Assembly: GCF_039592695.1 (NCBI RefSeq)
Contig: NZ_JBBUTK010000002.1
Location: 1-64,000 of the forward strand
Direction of reading: 5' to 3'
Origin: Flagellimonas_A sp039592695
GTDB lineage: Bacteria; Bacteroidota; Bacteroidia; Flavobacteriales; Flavobacteriaceae
DNA: 64,000 nucleotides
The notes under the pieces are model-generated. The model made no database searches and was not told the DNA's origin. It saw nothing but the letters and a program-made list of their open reading frames with translations. Numbering within the stretch: position 1 is the first letter of the stretch; every line of letters starts with the position of its first letter. Below, one piece after another: positions 1 to 7,593 of this stretch. Both the position numbers and the translations under genes were made by a program.

Positions 1-123
1 CCGCTGGTGCGGACTCCTTGGCGAACAATGCCGCAGGGTAAACCCGATGCCCAATCCCAGCGGCATTGTTGAAAGGATTTTGCTATATTTCCATAAAATC
101 CGCCGGACTTCACATAGCGCGGC
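1..123 (+). repeat. Structured 354-bp element, copy 1 (3' part only)
   Basis: These 123 bases match the last 123 bases of the complete copies at 2632-2985 and 3674-4027; I see no difference. The window begins inside the element. It contains the GTCCGC/GCGGAC hairpin, the AACAATGCCGC/GCGGCATTGTT stem, the GGATTTT/AAAATCC stem and the closing CATAGCGCGGC arm. The element stops directly before GTTAGGCAAC, the first bases of the next cassette, as in the other copies. It has no convincing coding content and is visibly richer in G+C than the genes around it. Confidence 0.9.
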
Positions 124-135
124 GTTAGGCAACAT

Positions 136-720
136 ATGAATCGAACAGTGGTTTTTTTGGGAATATGTTTTCTTATGTTGACTTCAAAAACAATTTGCCA
201 AGTGACCTCAAATCAGTACGGAGTAGAAATCGACAAATTACTCCAGAATAAAAATCCAGATTACCACAACGGACTAAAAAACATTCTTTCAGACTACCAA
301 CAAGAACTAATCTCAAAGGGAATAATTCCAGATGGGACTTACCAAAGCTATGCTGGACTATTAAAACAAATATCCACAGAGGAAAAGCCCGAACTTTCAA
401 TTGCCTATGACCTAAAAGAATCTCTTGAAGGACTGGGAAACGGAATCAGTAAAATTATGCCCTCCATCGAAAGTAGTTTGATTGCAAAAAATTACCTGAA
501 CCCGGATAATTCAAAGGATTTCATCTTTAATCAAAAGATTTCGGAATTAGTTCAAAATGGACAGGAAATGGACCGCTCTATTTTTGCAAGAACCTTACTC
601 GAAGTATATGACGAGAAGGACTTTGAACTGCCTCTCGTAAAACTAAAATTTTTCCGTTTTCTAGACCCAAAATCGGACTTTATCGTTTACTCGTATATCG
701 GCCGACCAAATCCAAAATAA
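136..720 (+). CDS. Cassette-borne secreted protein of unknown function
   Basis: A 194-residue protein I do not recognise. Residues 1-21 form a signal peptide (hydrophobic core VVFLGICFLMLTS ending near TICQ), so export to the periplasm or outer membrane is likely. The mature part is mostly alpha-helical in appearance, with no catalytic motif I can identify. The gene is the sole cargo of a cassette that starts with GTTAGGCAAC (124-133) and ends with the exact reverse complement GTTGCCTAAC (725-734). No promoter is visible in front of it, so expression probably depends on upstream read-through. Base composition is AT-rich, like the other cassette genes. Confidence 0.75.
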   Translation: MNRTVVFLGICFLMLTSKTICQVTSNQYGVEIDKLLQNKNPDYHNGLKNILSDYQQELISKGIIPDGTYQSYAGLLKQISTEEKPELSIAYDLKESLEGLGNGISKIMPSIESSLIAKNYLNPDNSKDFIFNQKISELVQNGQEMDRSIFARTLLEVYDEKDFELPLVKLKFFRFLDPKSDFIVYSYIGRPNPK

Positions 721-724
721 ATAC

Positions 725-864
725 GTTGCCTAACAATGGCTATAATTCATTGCTAGATTCTAGCTAACTTGAAACCTCAAAACAAACAAAACGGCAGGAT
801 TTCATACGGACATTTCCCGTTGGGAAAGTCCGCAACGAAATCATAGCCGAGCCCGTTAGCAAAT
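725..864 (+). other. attC-like cassette recombination site 1
   Basis: The left inverse core GCCTAAC (728-734) is followed by GGCTATAA. The right side reads TCATAGCC, then GAGCCC and the core GTTAGC (855-860). The two halves form an imperfect palindrome with unpaired bases, as in integron attC sites (R''-L''-variable loop-L'-R'). The outer arm GTTGCCTAAC matches the start of its own cassette at 124-133. The core on the right belongs to the next cassette, as the integron model predicts. Confidence 0.75.
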
Positions 865-868
865 ATTA

Positions 869-1438
869 ATGAATTATCTTCCTTTCGAGAACATAGAAAT
901 CCAAACCAGTAAAACCAAAGAGGAAATACTAAGGCTTTTGGAAAATAATATTGAGCCCAACGAAACACTTGGCTTTATAATTAATAAAAGTTCAAATCAG
1001 GATTACGAGGGTATAATTGATAAGAGCTATTCTGAATTCAGAATACGCCGAATTTTAAAAAGTGGACGTAATTCTTTTATTCCAATTGTTTATGGAAAAC
1101 TAAAAGAAAAGGGGAATGGTTTAACTGTAAGTTTAAAAATCAGATTACAAAAGGTTGTGGCAGGACTTTTTATTTTCATGAGCATTTTTGCACTTGGAAT
1201 GGTTATAATTTCTTTTAATTCCAAGTCTGAATCCAAGGAAATTATTGAAAAGATTTATCAGGACCCAGATTTGAGACAAGAATTAAAAAACAATAAGGAA
1301 TTACAACAAATCTACAATTCTGGAGGATTTGACTGGACAGCTCTCATCCTACTATTGTTCTTATACGCCATGACAATGTTTTTCTTTAATCGTGAAGCGG
1401 AAAAAGCCAAGGACGATTTGAAAAGAATGATAAATTAA
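869..1438 (+). CDS. Cassette-borne membrane protein of unknown function
   Basis: A 189-residue protein with no family I recognise. The first ~85 residues are polar and look like a small soluble domain. Two membrane segments follow, at about 92-112 (core LFIFMSIFALGMVIIS) and 153-170 (core ALILLLFLYAMTMFFF), separated by a charged loop of about 40 residues. The C-terminus is lysine-rich and probably cytoplasmic. It is the only gene in a cassette bounded by GTTAGCAAAT (855-864) and its reverse complement ATTTGCTAAC (1445-1454). The start codon lies only a few bases after the cassette boundary, which leaves no room for a promoter inside the cassette. Confidence 0.7.
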   Translation: MNYLPFENIEIQTSKTKEEILRLLENNIEPNETLGFIINKSSNQDYEGIIDKSYSEFRIRRILKSGRNSFIPIVYGKLKEKGNGLTVSLKIRLQKVVAGLFIFMSIFALGMVIISFNSKSESKEIIEKIYQDPDLRQELKNNKELQQIYNSGGFDWTALILLLFLYAMTMFFFNREAEKAKDDLKRMIN

Positions 1439-1444
1439 AATAAC

Positions 1445-1580
1445 ATTTGCTAACAAGGTGTATAATTAATTGCGGGCGGAATTTCCACATGGAAATTCCT
1501 GCAATCAATTATCTTCGGTACGGGCGGACATATTCCGTTGGAAAAGTCCGCAAATAATCATACACAAGACCGTTGTACAC
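1445..1580 (+). other. attC-like cassette recombination site 2
   Basis: ATTTGCTAAC (1445-1454) is followed by AAGGTGTATAA. The right arm ATCATACACAAGACC precedes the core GTTGTACAC (1572-1580). The centre holds two further hairpins, around GGAATTTCC/GGAAATTCC and around the TTCCGTTGGAA loop. It belongs to the GGTGTATAA subtype, shared with the sites at 7226 and 8746. The other sites (725, 2506, 3546, 8006) are of the GGCTATAA subtype. Confidence 0.75.
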
Positions 1581-1599
1581 AAGCTAAAAACTGAACGAA

Positions 1600-2499
1600 A
1601 TGATAGAATATGGAACGCATTTCAAAAATGTAAAAAAGGAATTTAAAGAGCTTATTGAACTTCGAAAAAAATCGTCTAGTAGAGATGAAAAAGCTGTTCA
1701 AGAATTTATCGAAAAAAATCCATTTTGTATTTTATCTGCTTTGGGTGGTATTGATGCGAATTATGCATTTTTAGGTAATGTTGTTATTTCTCAACCACAA
1801 TTAAAAAGTGCTGATGGCGATAGAGCACCAGATTTTTTAATTGTTTCAAGAAACTCTCTAAATCTATACTTTAACTTCATTGAGTTAGAAGACCCTTCAA
1901 AAAAAGTTTTTAAAGCTACTGAACAATGTCCTTCTTCTGATTTTATGCAAGCATATAACCAATTAAAGCAGTGGAGTTCTTTTTCAAAAAATGAAGTACA
2001 AAATTATTGTGCTGAATTACTTCGAACCCTATTTAAGGACAATTTCAACAATACACCTGAAAAGAAAATTCACTACAATCATATTCTTGTTTATGGATTT
2101 TCTGATGAAATAACGAAATTAGGAGAAAGGTATAATAATCTTTTGCAAGAGTACTTTAATGAATCTAATCTCAAACATTGTACATATAGCAGAATGATTA
2201 ATGAACTACGATTTAACCAACCATTCTTTACTGTAAAAAAAGATGTGAAATCAAATAAATTTAAGGCTATTGGATGTACACCTTTCAGAAGTTACAAAAT
2301 TGATGAATGGTCCGAATTTCATAATATAATTGACAAGGAAGTCGTAATAAATGAATCTGAATATTTTACAGAGGATGAAAAAAAGAAATTAATAAATGAA
2401 ATCAGTGAACTCGACAACAAAACAGTTAAAGAAATAATTGATATAAATATTAATAGTCCAGGTATTACAATTACTAATTTTGGAGATTTGGACATTTAA
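1600..2499 (+). CDS. Shedu-like (DUF4263-type) nuclease, putative anti-phage protein
   Basis: A 299-residue protein whose middle part resembles the nuclease domain of Shedu (SduA). An N-terminal helical segment contains E-x(2)-NP (residues 36-42). Then come a PDFL strand with D78, a hydrophobic strand ending IELEDP (E95, E97) and a helix AYNQLKQW with Q121. Shedu proteins use a PD-(D/E)XK-like site with a conserved Gln helix. Here the usual ELK is ELE, a variant I recall from some DUF4263 members, so activity is not assured. Residues ~150 onward are family-specific and unrecognised. The gene is the only cargo of a cassette bounded by GTTGTACAC (1572-1580) and GTGTACAAC (2506-2514). Shedu members defend against phage; that role here is inferred from family and setting. 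Confidence 0.6.
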   Translation: MIEYGTHFKNVKKEFKELIELRKKSSSRDEKAVQEFIEKNPFCILSALGGIDANYAFLGNVVISQPQLKSADGDRAPDFLIVSRNSLNLYFNFIELEDPSKKVFKATEQCPSSDFMQAYNQLKQWSSFSKNEVQNYCAELLRTLFKDNFNNTPEKKIHYNHILVYGFSDEITKLGERYNNLLQEYFNESNLKHCTYSRMINELRFNQPFFTVKKDVKSNKFKAIGCTPFRSYKIDEWSEFHNIIDKEVVINESEYFTEDEKKKLINEISELDNKTVKEIIDININSPGITITNFGDLDI

Positions 2500-2505
2500 A
2501 AGCCA

Positions 2506-2631
2506 GTGTACAACAATGGCTATAAGTAATTGCTGGTTCTCGCCTACTTCTGAAAATACTCACGGATATTCAGCGTAGTGTGTAATTGTAAAGTTAAGTG
2601 CGAACCTACGCAACTACTCATAGCCGGAGAC
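2506..2631 (+). other. attC-like site 3, separated from its right core by element copy 2
   Basis: GTGTACAAC (2506-2514) leads into AATGGCTATAA. The right half CTCATAGCC-GGAGAC ends at 2631. Where GTT of the next cassette is expected, the 354-bp element begins with GATGATG at 2632. The missing GTT (GTTACCTGC) appears at 2986, immediately after the element. The central part contains the hairpin TCTGAAAATACTC-ACGGATATTCAG, shared in diverged form with the site at 8006. Confidence 0.7.
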
Positions 2632-2985
2632 GATGATGTCGAATACGCCTGCGGCGTACTTTTGCTGCACTGCTGGCGCAGTCACCGCACCAAAAGCGAG
2701 TCGACATCATCGCCGCGCTATGCCAGATTGCAAAGACCGCAGGATAAGGGACATTCTTGACAATATCGCCGCAACGGCTCAACTACTCGACATATCGGGA
2801 CGCTATATGCAATCTGGTCGACTGATTTTATTCCCAATACCGCAAAATCCACAAGGAAACGTCCGCTGGTGCGGACTCCTTGGCGAACAATGCCGCAGGG
2901 TAAACCCGATGCCCAATCCCAGCGGCATTGTTGAAAGGATTTTGCTATATTTCCATAAAATCCGCCGGACTTCACATAGCGCGGC
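2632..2985 (+). repeat. Structured 354-bp element, copy 2 (complete)
   Basis: This copy is identical, as far as I can read, to the one at 3674-4027; that entry gives the stem positions. It begins GATGATGTCGA and ends CATAGCGCGGC, directly followed by GTTACCTGC of the downstream cassette. An open frame runs through it but is the same spurious frame in both copies. Short outer arms, nested inner stems and exact placement at the attC crossover suggest a cassette-like or attC-targeting unit rather than a gene. Confidence 0.9.
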
Positions 2986-3010
2986 GTTACCTGCAAGCTA
3001 TAAAATCGAA

Positions 3011-3553
3011 ATGCACAAAATTCTATACGAAATTTTTGAACTGGAAAGTGCCGAAAAGTACAATCAGGCATTTTCTGAATATCAAAAACTGATTTCGGAA
3101 AACAAAGCGGATTTTGAAACTTGGAAATTTTATTTTTTCTTTTTGTGGTCAATGCTAGAAGATGTAAATGGAAAATTTACAAAGGATATTGACTTACGGA
3201 CTGAATTAGAAACGGAATTGAATAGTGGACTGAAAAAATATTCGGACTTGGCTGAATTTAACTTTATTACAGGTTATGCAGTTTCAATATTTCCTTATGA
3301 ATTTGGTGACTATGAGGAATTGGATAAAAAAGGACGTGAAATGCTTAAAAAAGCGTCGGAATTAGAACCAAATAATCCGATTTACAAAATGGTATATTTA
3401 GGTTCACAAGAACCAACTGAAATAAATCAAACGGAATATCAAAATGCTTGTGAAGAATCTGAATCCAAAGTTCGGGAGATATATAATGGAAATGGACTTT
3501 TGAATGAATATTTTAAACAAGTATTGGTAAGAAGAAAAAAAGCCAGCAGGTAA
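3011..3553 (+). CDS. Cassette-borne TPR-like helical protein, function unknown
   Basis: I place the start at the ATG at 3011, giving 180 residues (MHKILYEIFE...). The open frame extends upstream through the repeated element, but that extension is shared with an unrelated locus and cannot be protein. The sequence is helical and has TPR character: alternating tyrosine, alanine and leucine as in EKYNQAFSEYQKLISENK, and KKASELEPNNPIYKMVY near residue 125. No signal peptide or membrane segment is seen. The stop codon TAA (3551-3553) lies inside the cassette-end arm GCAGGTAAC (3546-3554), which pairs with the cassette start GTTACCTGC (2986-2994), so the cassette is very compact. Confidence 0.7.
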   Translation: MHKILYEIFELESAEKYNQAFSEYQKLISENKADFETWKFYFFFLWSMLEDVNGKFTKDIDLRTELETELNSGLKKYSDLAEFNFITGYAVSIFPYEFGDYEELDKKGREMLKKASELEPNNPIYKMVYLGSQEPTEINQTEYQNACEESESKVREIYNGNGLLNEYFKQVLVRRKKASR

Positions 3554-3673
3554 CAATGGCTATAATTCAGCTTTCCCTTTGCACAAAACGAAAACCATAA
3601 CTTTAAAAAACGGCTGGATTCCGAACTTGGAAAATCCTGACGGATTTGCCAAGCCGAAATCATAGCCGAGACC
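3546..3673 (+). other. attC-like site 4, separated from its right core by element copy 3
   Basis: GCAGGTAAC (3546-3554) is followed by AATGGCTATAATTCA. The right half AATCATAGCCGAGACC ends at 3673. At 3674 the 354-bp element starts with GATGATG, and the expected core GTTGTAAAC is displaced to 4028. Apart from this displacement the site is a normal member of the GGCTATAA subtype. Confidence 0.75.
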
Positions 3674-4027
3674 GATGATGTCGAATACGCCTGCGGCGTA
3701 CTTTTGCTGCACTGCTGGCGCAGTCACCGCACCAAAAGCGAGTCGACATCATCGCCGCGCTATGCCAGATTGCAAAGACCGCAGGATAAGGGACATTCTT
3801 GACAATATCGCCGCAACGGCTCAACTACTCGACATATCGGGACGCTATATGCAATCTGGTCGACTGATTTTATTCCCAATACCGCAAAATCCACAAGGAA
3901 ACGTCCGCTGGTGCGGACTCCTTGGCGAACAATGCCGCAGGGTAAACCCGATGCCCAATCCCAGCGGCATTGTTGAAAGGATTTTGCTATATTTCCATAA
4001 AATCCGCCGGACTTCACATAGCGCGGC
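3674..4027 (+). repeat. Structured 354-bp element, copy 3 (complete)
   Basis: ORF-less element with many exact inverted repeats. Stem A: GATGATGTCGA (3674-3684) with TCGACATCATC (3743-3753), enclosing the perfect hairpin TACGCC-tgc-GGCGTA. Stem B: GCCGCGCTATG (3754-3764) with CATAGCGCGGC (4017-4027). Stem C: CCAGATTGCA (3765-3774) with TGCAATCTGG (3850-3859). Small stem GCCG-CAA-CGGC (3810-3820). Stem D: GTCCGC-TGGT-GCGGAC (3903-3918). Stem E: AACAATGCCGC (3928-3938) with GCGGCATTGTT (3964-3974). Stem F: GGATTTT with AAAATCC (about 3979-4005). The pattern is two domains: a small hairpin (A), then a large multibranch structure closed by B. The insertion point is ambiguous by one base: it may be before G or between G and TT of the attC core, and G^TT is the integron crossover. 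Confidence 0.9.
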
Positions 4028-4090
4028 GTTGTAAACAATTTTCAAAAAGTAACGAAACATAAAAATCAAACTATAACCACAAATCTATTT

Positions 4091-5581
4091 ATGAAAAAAA
4101 TTGTACTATTCTTTTTGTCTGTCTTTTTGATAGCTTGTTCCTCTTCATCAGATCAACCGTTGCGTACAGGAAATTCTATTACTCTTTTCCAACTTACCAT
4201 TAATGGAGAATTGGTAAATGGCCAGATAAATCAGTCAAATAATTCTATCGTATTTAATGTGATTGATGCTAATCTGACATCTTTGACACCAACCATAACC
4301 ATCTCAGAAGGAGCTACAATTAATCCCTCTCTCAATTCTTCCAGAAACTTCAATGAATCAGTTAGATATACGGTAACTGCAGAAAATGGAATAGAAAGGG
4401 AATATGTTGTCATTGTGAATAATACTATTCGTAGTAGTGAAAATTTTATTACCCTTTTTCAATTTAACGTAAATGGAGAAACGGTTAATGGGGAAATCGA
4501 TCAAGAAAACAATACGGTTAGATTTGATTTAGTCGGGGCAGATGTATCTACTCTTGCTCCGACTGTAGAAATCTCCGAAGGCGCAAGCATAGCGCCGAAC
4601 TCTGGAATTTCACAGGACTTTAGTGAAAGTGTTTTTTATACAGTTACAGCTGAGAACGGTGAAGAAAGAAGATATGAAATTAATGTAAGCAACAGACCCT
4701 TTAGTACTGGTAATGAAATTATTAGTTTTATAGTTACCATAAACGGCGAACCTATTGAGGCTCGAATAGATCAAGACATAAACGAAATTGCATTTGAAAC
4801 TGGGTCTTTTAACATTTCTGCATTAGTTCCAGAAATTGAAATTTCTGAAAATGCAACGATAGCCCCAGCCTCAGGGGAAACAGTTGATTTTTCTGTTCCA
4901 GTGACTTACACAGTGACCGCCGAAAATGGAGTCAGTACGCAATACACTGTTGCAATCAACCAAGCATATAAGATAAATGCATTCACTTTGGTCGGTCCAA
5001 GGTTTGGAGCCCAACTGTTATTTACCAGAGCGGAAATGTTCATTGATTTAGACTTTCTAGATCCATTGGAACCTGAAGTGGAATTATTTCTCGATGACGG
5101 TTCTATGAGAGTAGACTTGCCAATTCTTGAAACCGCTTCTTTTGAAAATCAGAGGATTATTACAAACCGAGTCACAACCAAAATACCTAAAAGCGCAAGT
5201 ACGAGCACAAATTATAGGATAGTGTATAAAAACAGTGATATATTAATAGAATCCGATTTTTTCATTGATGTTTTGGCAGAAAATTCGCCTGAAATTATTT
5301 CAGTCAACCAAGATTCCTACCGTGAAGGGGATACCCTTATCGTCACCGGTGAAAATTTGACCGATTTTATTGGGGTTCCTTCAAATGGCTCATTCTTCTT
5401 ATTCAATCCCCAAGGAAATATTGATGTAGAACTTAATCCGGAGAGGACAGAATACCGCTTACTGATGGAAGGTTCTTTCTCGCGTTCTGCGTTTTTCCCT
5501 TTCGATGCAGTCACCAGAGACGTAATTTTTATGACTCCAGAAAGGAGATTGGGAGATCAAATTACAATCAATATTGATTAA
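4091..5581 (+). CDS. Lipoprotein with three DUF5018-like repeats
   Basis: A 496-residue lipoprotein. The signal peptide ends in the lipobox LIAC, with Cys17 followed by a serine-rich tether. Three tandem units of about 88 residues follow (roughly 28-113, 119-202, 207-290). Each has the pattern ITLF-QxxxNGE, a central SxLxPTxxISExA and a YTVTAENG-x-YxVxVNN ending, as in DUF5018/cadherin-like beta domains of Bacteroidota surface lipoproteins. The C-terminal ~200 residues look like further beta domains, including an IPT/TIG-like segment near 400-450. It is likely anchored at the outer membrane. It is the first of two genes in one cassette that begins GTTGTAAAC (4028-4036). Binding or adhesion is an inference; there is no catalytic motif. 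Confidence 0.75.
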   Translation: MKKIVLFFLSVFLIACSSSSDQPLRTGNSITLFQLTINGELVNGQINQSNNSIVFNVIDANLTSLTPTITISEGATINPSLNSSRNFNESVRYTVTAENGIEREYVVIVNNTIRSSENFITLFQFNVNGETVNGEIDQENNTVRFDLVGADVSTLAPTVEISEGASIAPNSGISQDFSESVFYTVTAENGEERRYEINVSNRPFSTGNEIISFIVTINGEPIEARIDQDINEIAFETGSFNISALVPEIEISENATIAPASGETVDFSVPVTYTVTAENGVSTQYTVAINQAYKINAFTLVGPRFGAQLLFTRAEMFIDLDFLDPLEPEVELFLDDGSMRVDLPILETASFENQRIITNRVTTKIPKSASTSTNYRIVYKNSDILIESDFFIDVLAENSPEIISVNQDSYREGDTLIVTGENLTDFIGVPSNGSFFLFNPQGNIDVELNPERTEYRLLMEGSFSRSAFFPFDAVTRDVIFMTPERRLGDQITINID

Positions 5582-5632
5582 AATTCTTATGTTCAGCATC
5601 TTAGTATAAACCTCACAAACCGACCAGAACGA

Positions 5633-7219
5633 ATGACATTTTCTAAGAATGCAATCAGAATAAAATCCTTGTGTATTTTTCTTCTTATCATTTCTTGCTC
5701 TCGAAGTGATGATTCATCAAACAATGGTTCTTCAAATAACCCTCCAGATAATTTTGTGTTATTAGAAATAAGAAACAACGCATTAGATGTTTCACTTAAC
5801 CCACAATTTTCTTGGGGGAGAGCAACAGATCCCGAGGGGGATTCTGTCACATATAGCTTTTTATTAGAGGTTGGTAATGGAACTCCAAACAATGTCTTGG
5901 CTTCCAGCTTACAAACCACGGATTTCACTGTTAATAACAGTTTAGAAATTAATACAACGTATTCGTGGCAAGTGATTGCATCAGACGGAAATGGGGGTAC
6001 TACGAACAGCGAAGTGTTTTCATTTACTACAAGAGAAAATCAACCACCTGAGGATTTCAATTTACTAGAAGTCCCTAATAGTGAAATGAATGTTGTCTTA
6101 AATCCAACATTAATCTGGGACAATGCGATTGATCCAGATGGAGATACGATTACTTACGATTTATTATTGGATGTGGGCAATGAAAATCCCTCAACAATAA
6201 TCGCGAATGACATACAACAAACAACATTCGAAATATCTGAAAATCTAGACCATAGTACTACGTATTTTTGGCAGGTAATTGCGCTAGACAATCAGGGCAA
6301 TAGTACTTCAAGTGAAGTATTTTCTTTTACAACAAGATTGTTTCGTGAAACATTAGTGACAAGGGAGGCCCAATTTTCCACTCGCACGGAACATGGTTTA
6401 ATTGAATTCAATGGGAAGCTATGGGTCATAGGTGGTTTTCATGCATCAAATGGAGCCGTAAACGGTGGGTTGTTGAATGACGTTTGGTCGAGTACCGATG
6501 GTGTAACTTGGACTGAAGAAGTGCCAAATAATTCAGCAGAGTCCTTTACCCCGAGAGCCGACCATACCACTATTGTCTTTGATAACAAAATTTGGGTAAT
6601 AGGAGGTGGCGGAATAAATTCAAGGTTAAATGATGTATGGTCTTCTCCTGATGGTAAGAACTGGACTCAAAATATTGAAAACGCAGCATTTTCTGAGCGA
6701 ATTGGGCATACCAGTGTGATTTTTAACAATAGAATATGGATAATTGGAGGAAGGGATGTATCATCGAATTATTTGAATGATATATGGTCTAGTTCGGACG
6801 GAATAACTTGGAATTTAGAGACCGGTGATGCAGCCTTCGCACCAAGAGGTTTCCATACAAATGTTGTATTTCATGACAAAATGTGGGTAATTGGAGGTTT
6901 TGATATAGTTAATGGCGATTTAAATGATGTTTGGTCTAGTTCTGATGGAGCGAATTGGTCATTGGAGACCATAAATGCAGATTTTCAACCAAGACGCGGA
7001 CATTCTTCGGTTGTGTACAAAAATAGGATGTGGGTTATTGCTGGGGTCATAGGTAACGATATATGGTCCAGCAAAGATGGTATTATTTGGAAGCAGGAAA
7101 CGGAAATAGTAGAATTTAGCCGTAGGGCAGAACAAGCCAATTCAGTGTTTGACGATAAACTATGGATAGTGGGCGGTTGGATGGGCAGTCTTGTAAACGA
7201 CGTTTGGTTTTTCGATTAA
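5633..7219 (+). CDS. Kelch-repeat lipoprotein with two Fn3-like domains
   Basis: A 528-residue lipoprotein with lipobox LIISC (Cys22) after a short basic leader. Two fibronectin-III-like units follow (about 40-130 and 135-230), each containing DPxGDxxTY and TTYxWQVIAxDxxGxxTxSEVFSFTTR. The remainder is a Kelch beta-propeller of about six blades. Repeated motifs are xxWVIGG and NDVWSSxDGxxW, with R-x-H/E-x-(S/T)-V/I-V before each blade. Such propellers commonly bind proteins or glycans; no enzymatic role is seen. It lies 51 bp after the DUF5018-like lipoprotein in the same orientation, probably one transcript. The cassette closes with GTTTACAAC (7226-7234), the reverse complement of its start at 4028. 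A two-gene cassette of 3.2 kb is large for an integron. Confidence 0.8.
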   Translation: MTFSKNAIRIKSLCIFLLIISCSRSDDSSNNGSSNNPPDNFVLLEIRNNALDVSLNPQFSWGRATDPEGDSVTYSFLLEVGNGTPNNVLASSLQTTDFTVNNSLEINTTYSWQVIASDGNGGTTNSEVFSFTTRENQPPEDFNLLEVPNSEMNVVLNPTLIWDNAIDPDGDTITYDLLLDVGNENPSTIIANDIQQTTFEISENLDHSTTYFWQVIALDNQGNSTSSEVFSFTTRLFRETLVTREAQFSTRTEHGLIEFNGKLWVIGGFHASNGAVNGGLLNDVWSSTDGVTWTEEVPNNSAESFTPRADHTTIVFDNKIWVIGGGGINSRLNDVWSSPDGKNWTQNIENAAFSERIGHTSVIFNNRIWIIGGRDVSSNYLNDIWSSSDGITWNLETGDAAFAPRGFHTNVVFHDKMWVIGGFDIVNGDLNDVWSSSDGANWSLETINADFQPRRGHSSVVYKNRMWVIAGVIGNDIWSSKDGIIWKQETEIVEFSRRAEQANSVFDDKLWIVGGWMGSLVNDVWFFD

Positions 7220-7225
7220 AAAACT

Positions 7226-7310
7226 GTTTACAACACGGTGTATAATTAATTGCGGGCGGACATTTTCCGTTGGAAAAGTCCGCAACCAATCATACACATG
7301 ACCGATGTCT
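7226..7310 (+). other. attC-like site 5
   Basis: GTTTACAAC (7226-7234) is followed by ACGGTGTATAATTAATTGCGG. The right arm CCGCAACCAATCATACACATGACC ends before GATGTC (7304). The loop contains GGACATTTTCC-GTT-GGAAAAGTCC. The right core should read GTT but is GAT, the same departure as at the start of the 354-bp elements. The following cassette ends in CTTGCTACAAC, which does not match GATGTCTCC, so this junction is degenerate or rearranged. Confidence 0.7.
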
Positions 7311-7341
7311 CCGGCCCGAAAAACCAACTTTCGGAACATTT

Positions 7342-7377
7342 TTTGCTTTCCTAAAAGTAAATTATTGTTTACCTTTG
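7342..7377 (+). promoter_or_regulatory. Probable promoter of hicAB inside its cassette
   Basis: TTTG (7342-7345) and TACCTTTG (7370-7377) fit the Bacteroidota -33 TTTG and -7 TAnnTTTG boxes. The 24-base spacing is longer than the usual 17-20 but within reported extremes. The expected start lies about 20 bases upstream of the hicA ATG. Confidence 0.45.
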
Positions 7378-7401
7378 GTTTTGGATTGAAAACAAAACTG
7401 A

Positions 7402-7590
7402 ATGAAATGTTCCCAACTTTATCGAATTCTGACAAAAGACGGTTGGTATCCTGTTTCACAAAAAGGCTCGCACGTAAAAATGCGACACGAAACTAAAAAG
7501 GGAACTATCATCTTCCCGAACCACGGGAGTCAGGAAATGGGTAGAGGGTTGGAAAAGAAAATACTCAAGGACGCTGGAATTAAAAGATAA
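7402..7590 (+). CDS. hicA: HicA-type toxin, mRNA interferase
   Basis: A 62-residue protein of typical HicA length with the double-stranded-RNA-binding-like fold signature. The N-terminal helix carries a GW turn (LTKDGWYPV), followed by QKGSHVKMRH with the catalytic histidine (His24), then a strand ending IIFPNHGSQEMGRG and a C-terminal GIKR. HicA toxins cleave mRNA and are neutralised by HicB, encoded 3 bp downstream. The start at 7402 gives the standard family N-terminus. The pair sits between attC-like sites and is a typical cassette-stabilising toxin-antitoxin cargo. Confidence 0.9.
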   Translation: MKCSQLYRILTKDGWYPVSQKGSHVKMRHETKKGTIIFPNHGSQEMGRGLEKKILKDAGIKR

Positions 7591-7593
7591 GTT

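Noticed and set aside
2633..2989. Open frame of ~119 codons inside the repeated 354-bp element
   Set aside because: It is identical in both complete copies, dominated by inverted repeats, read-through on the other strand is equally open, and codon content looks unlike the neighbours. It is a by-product of the stems.
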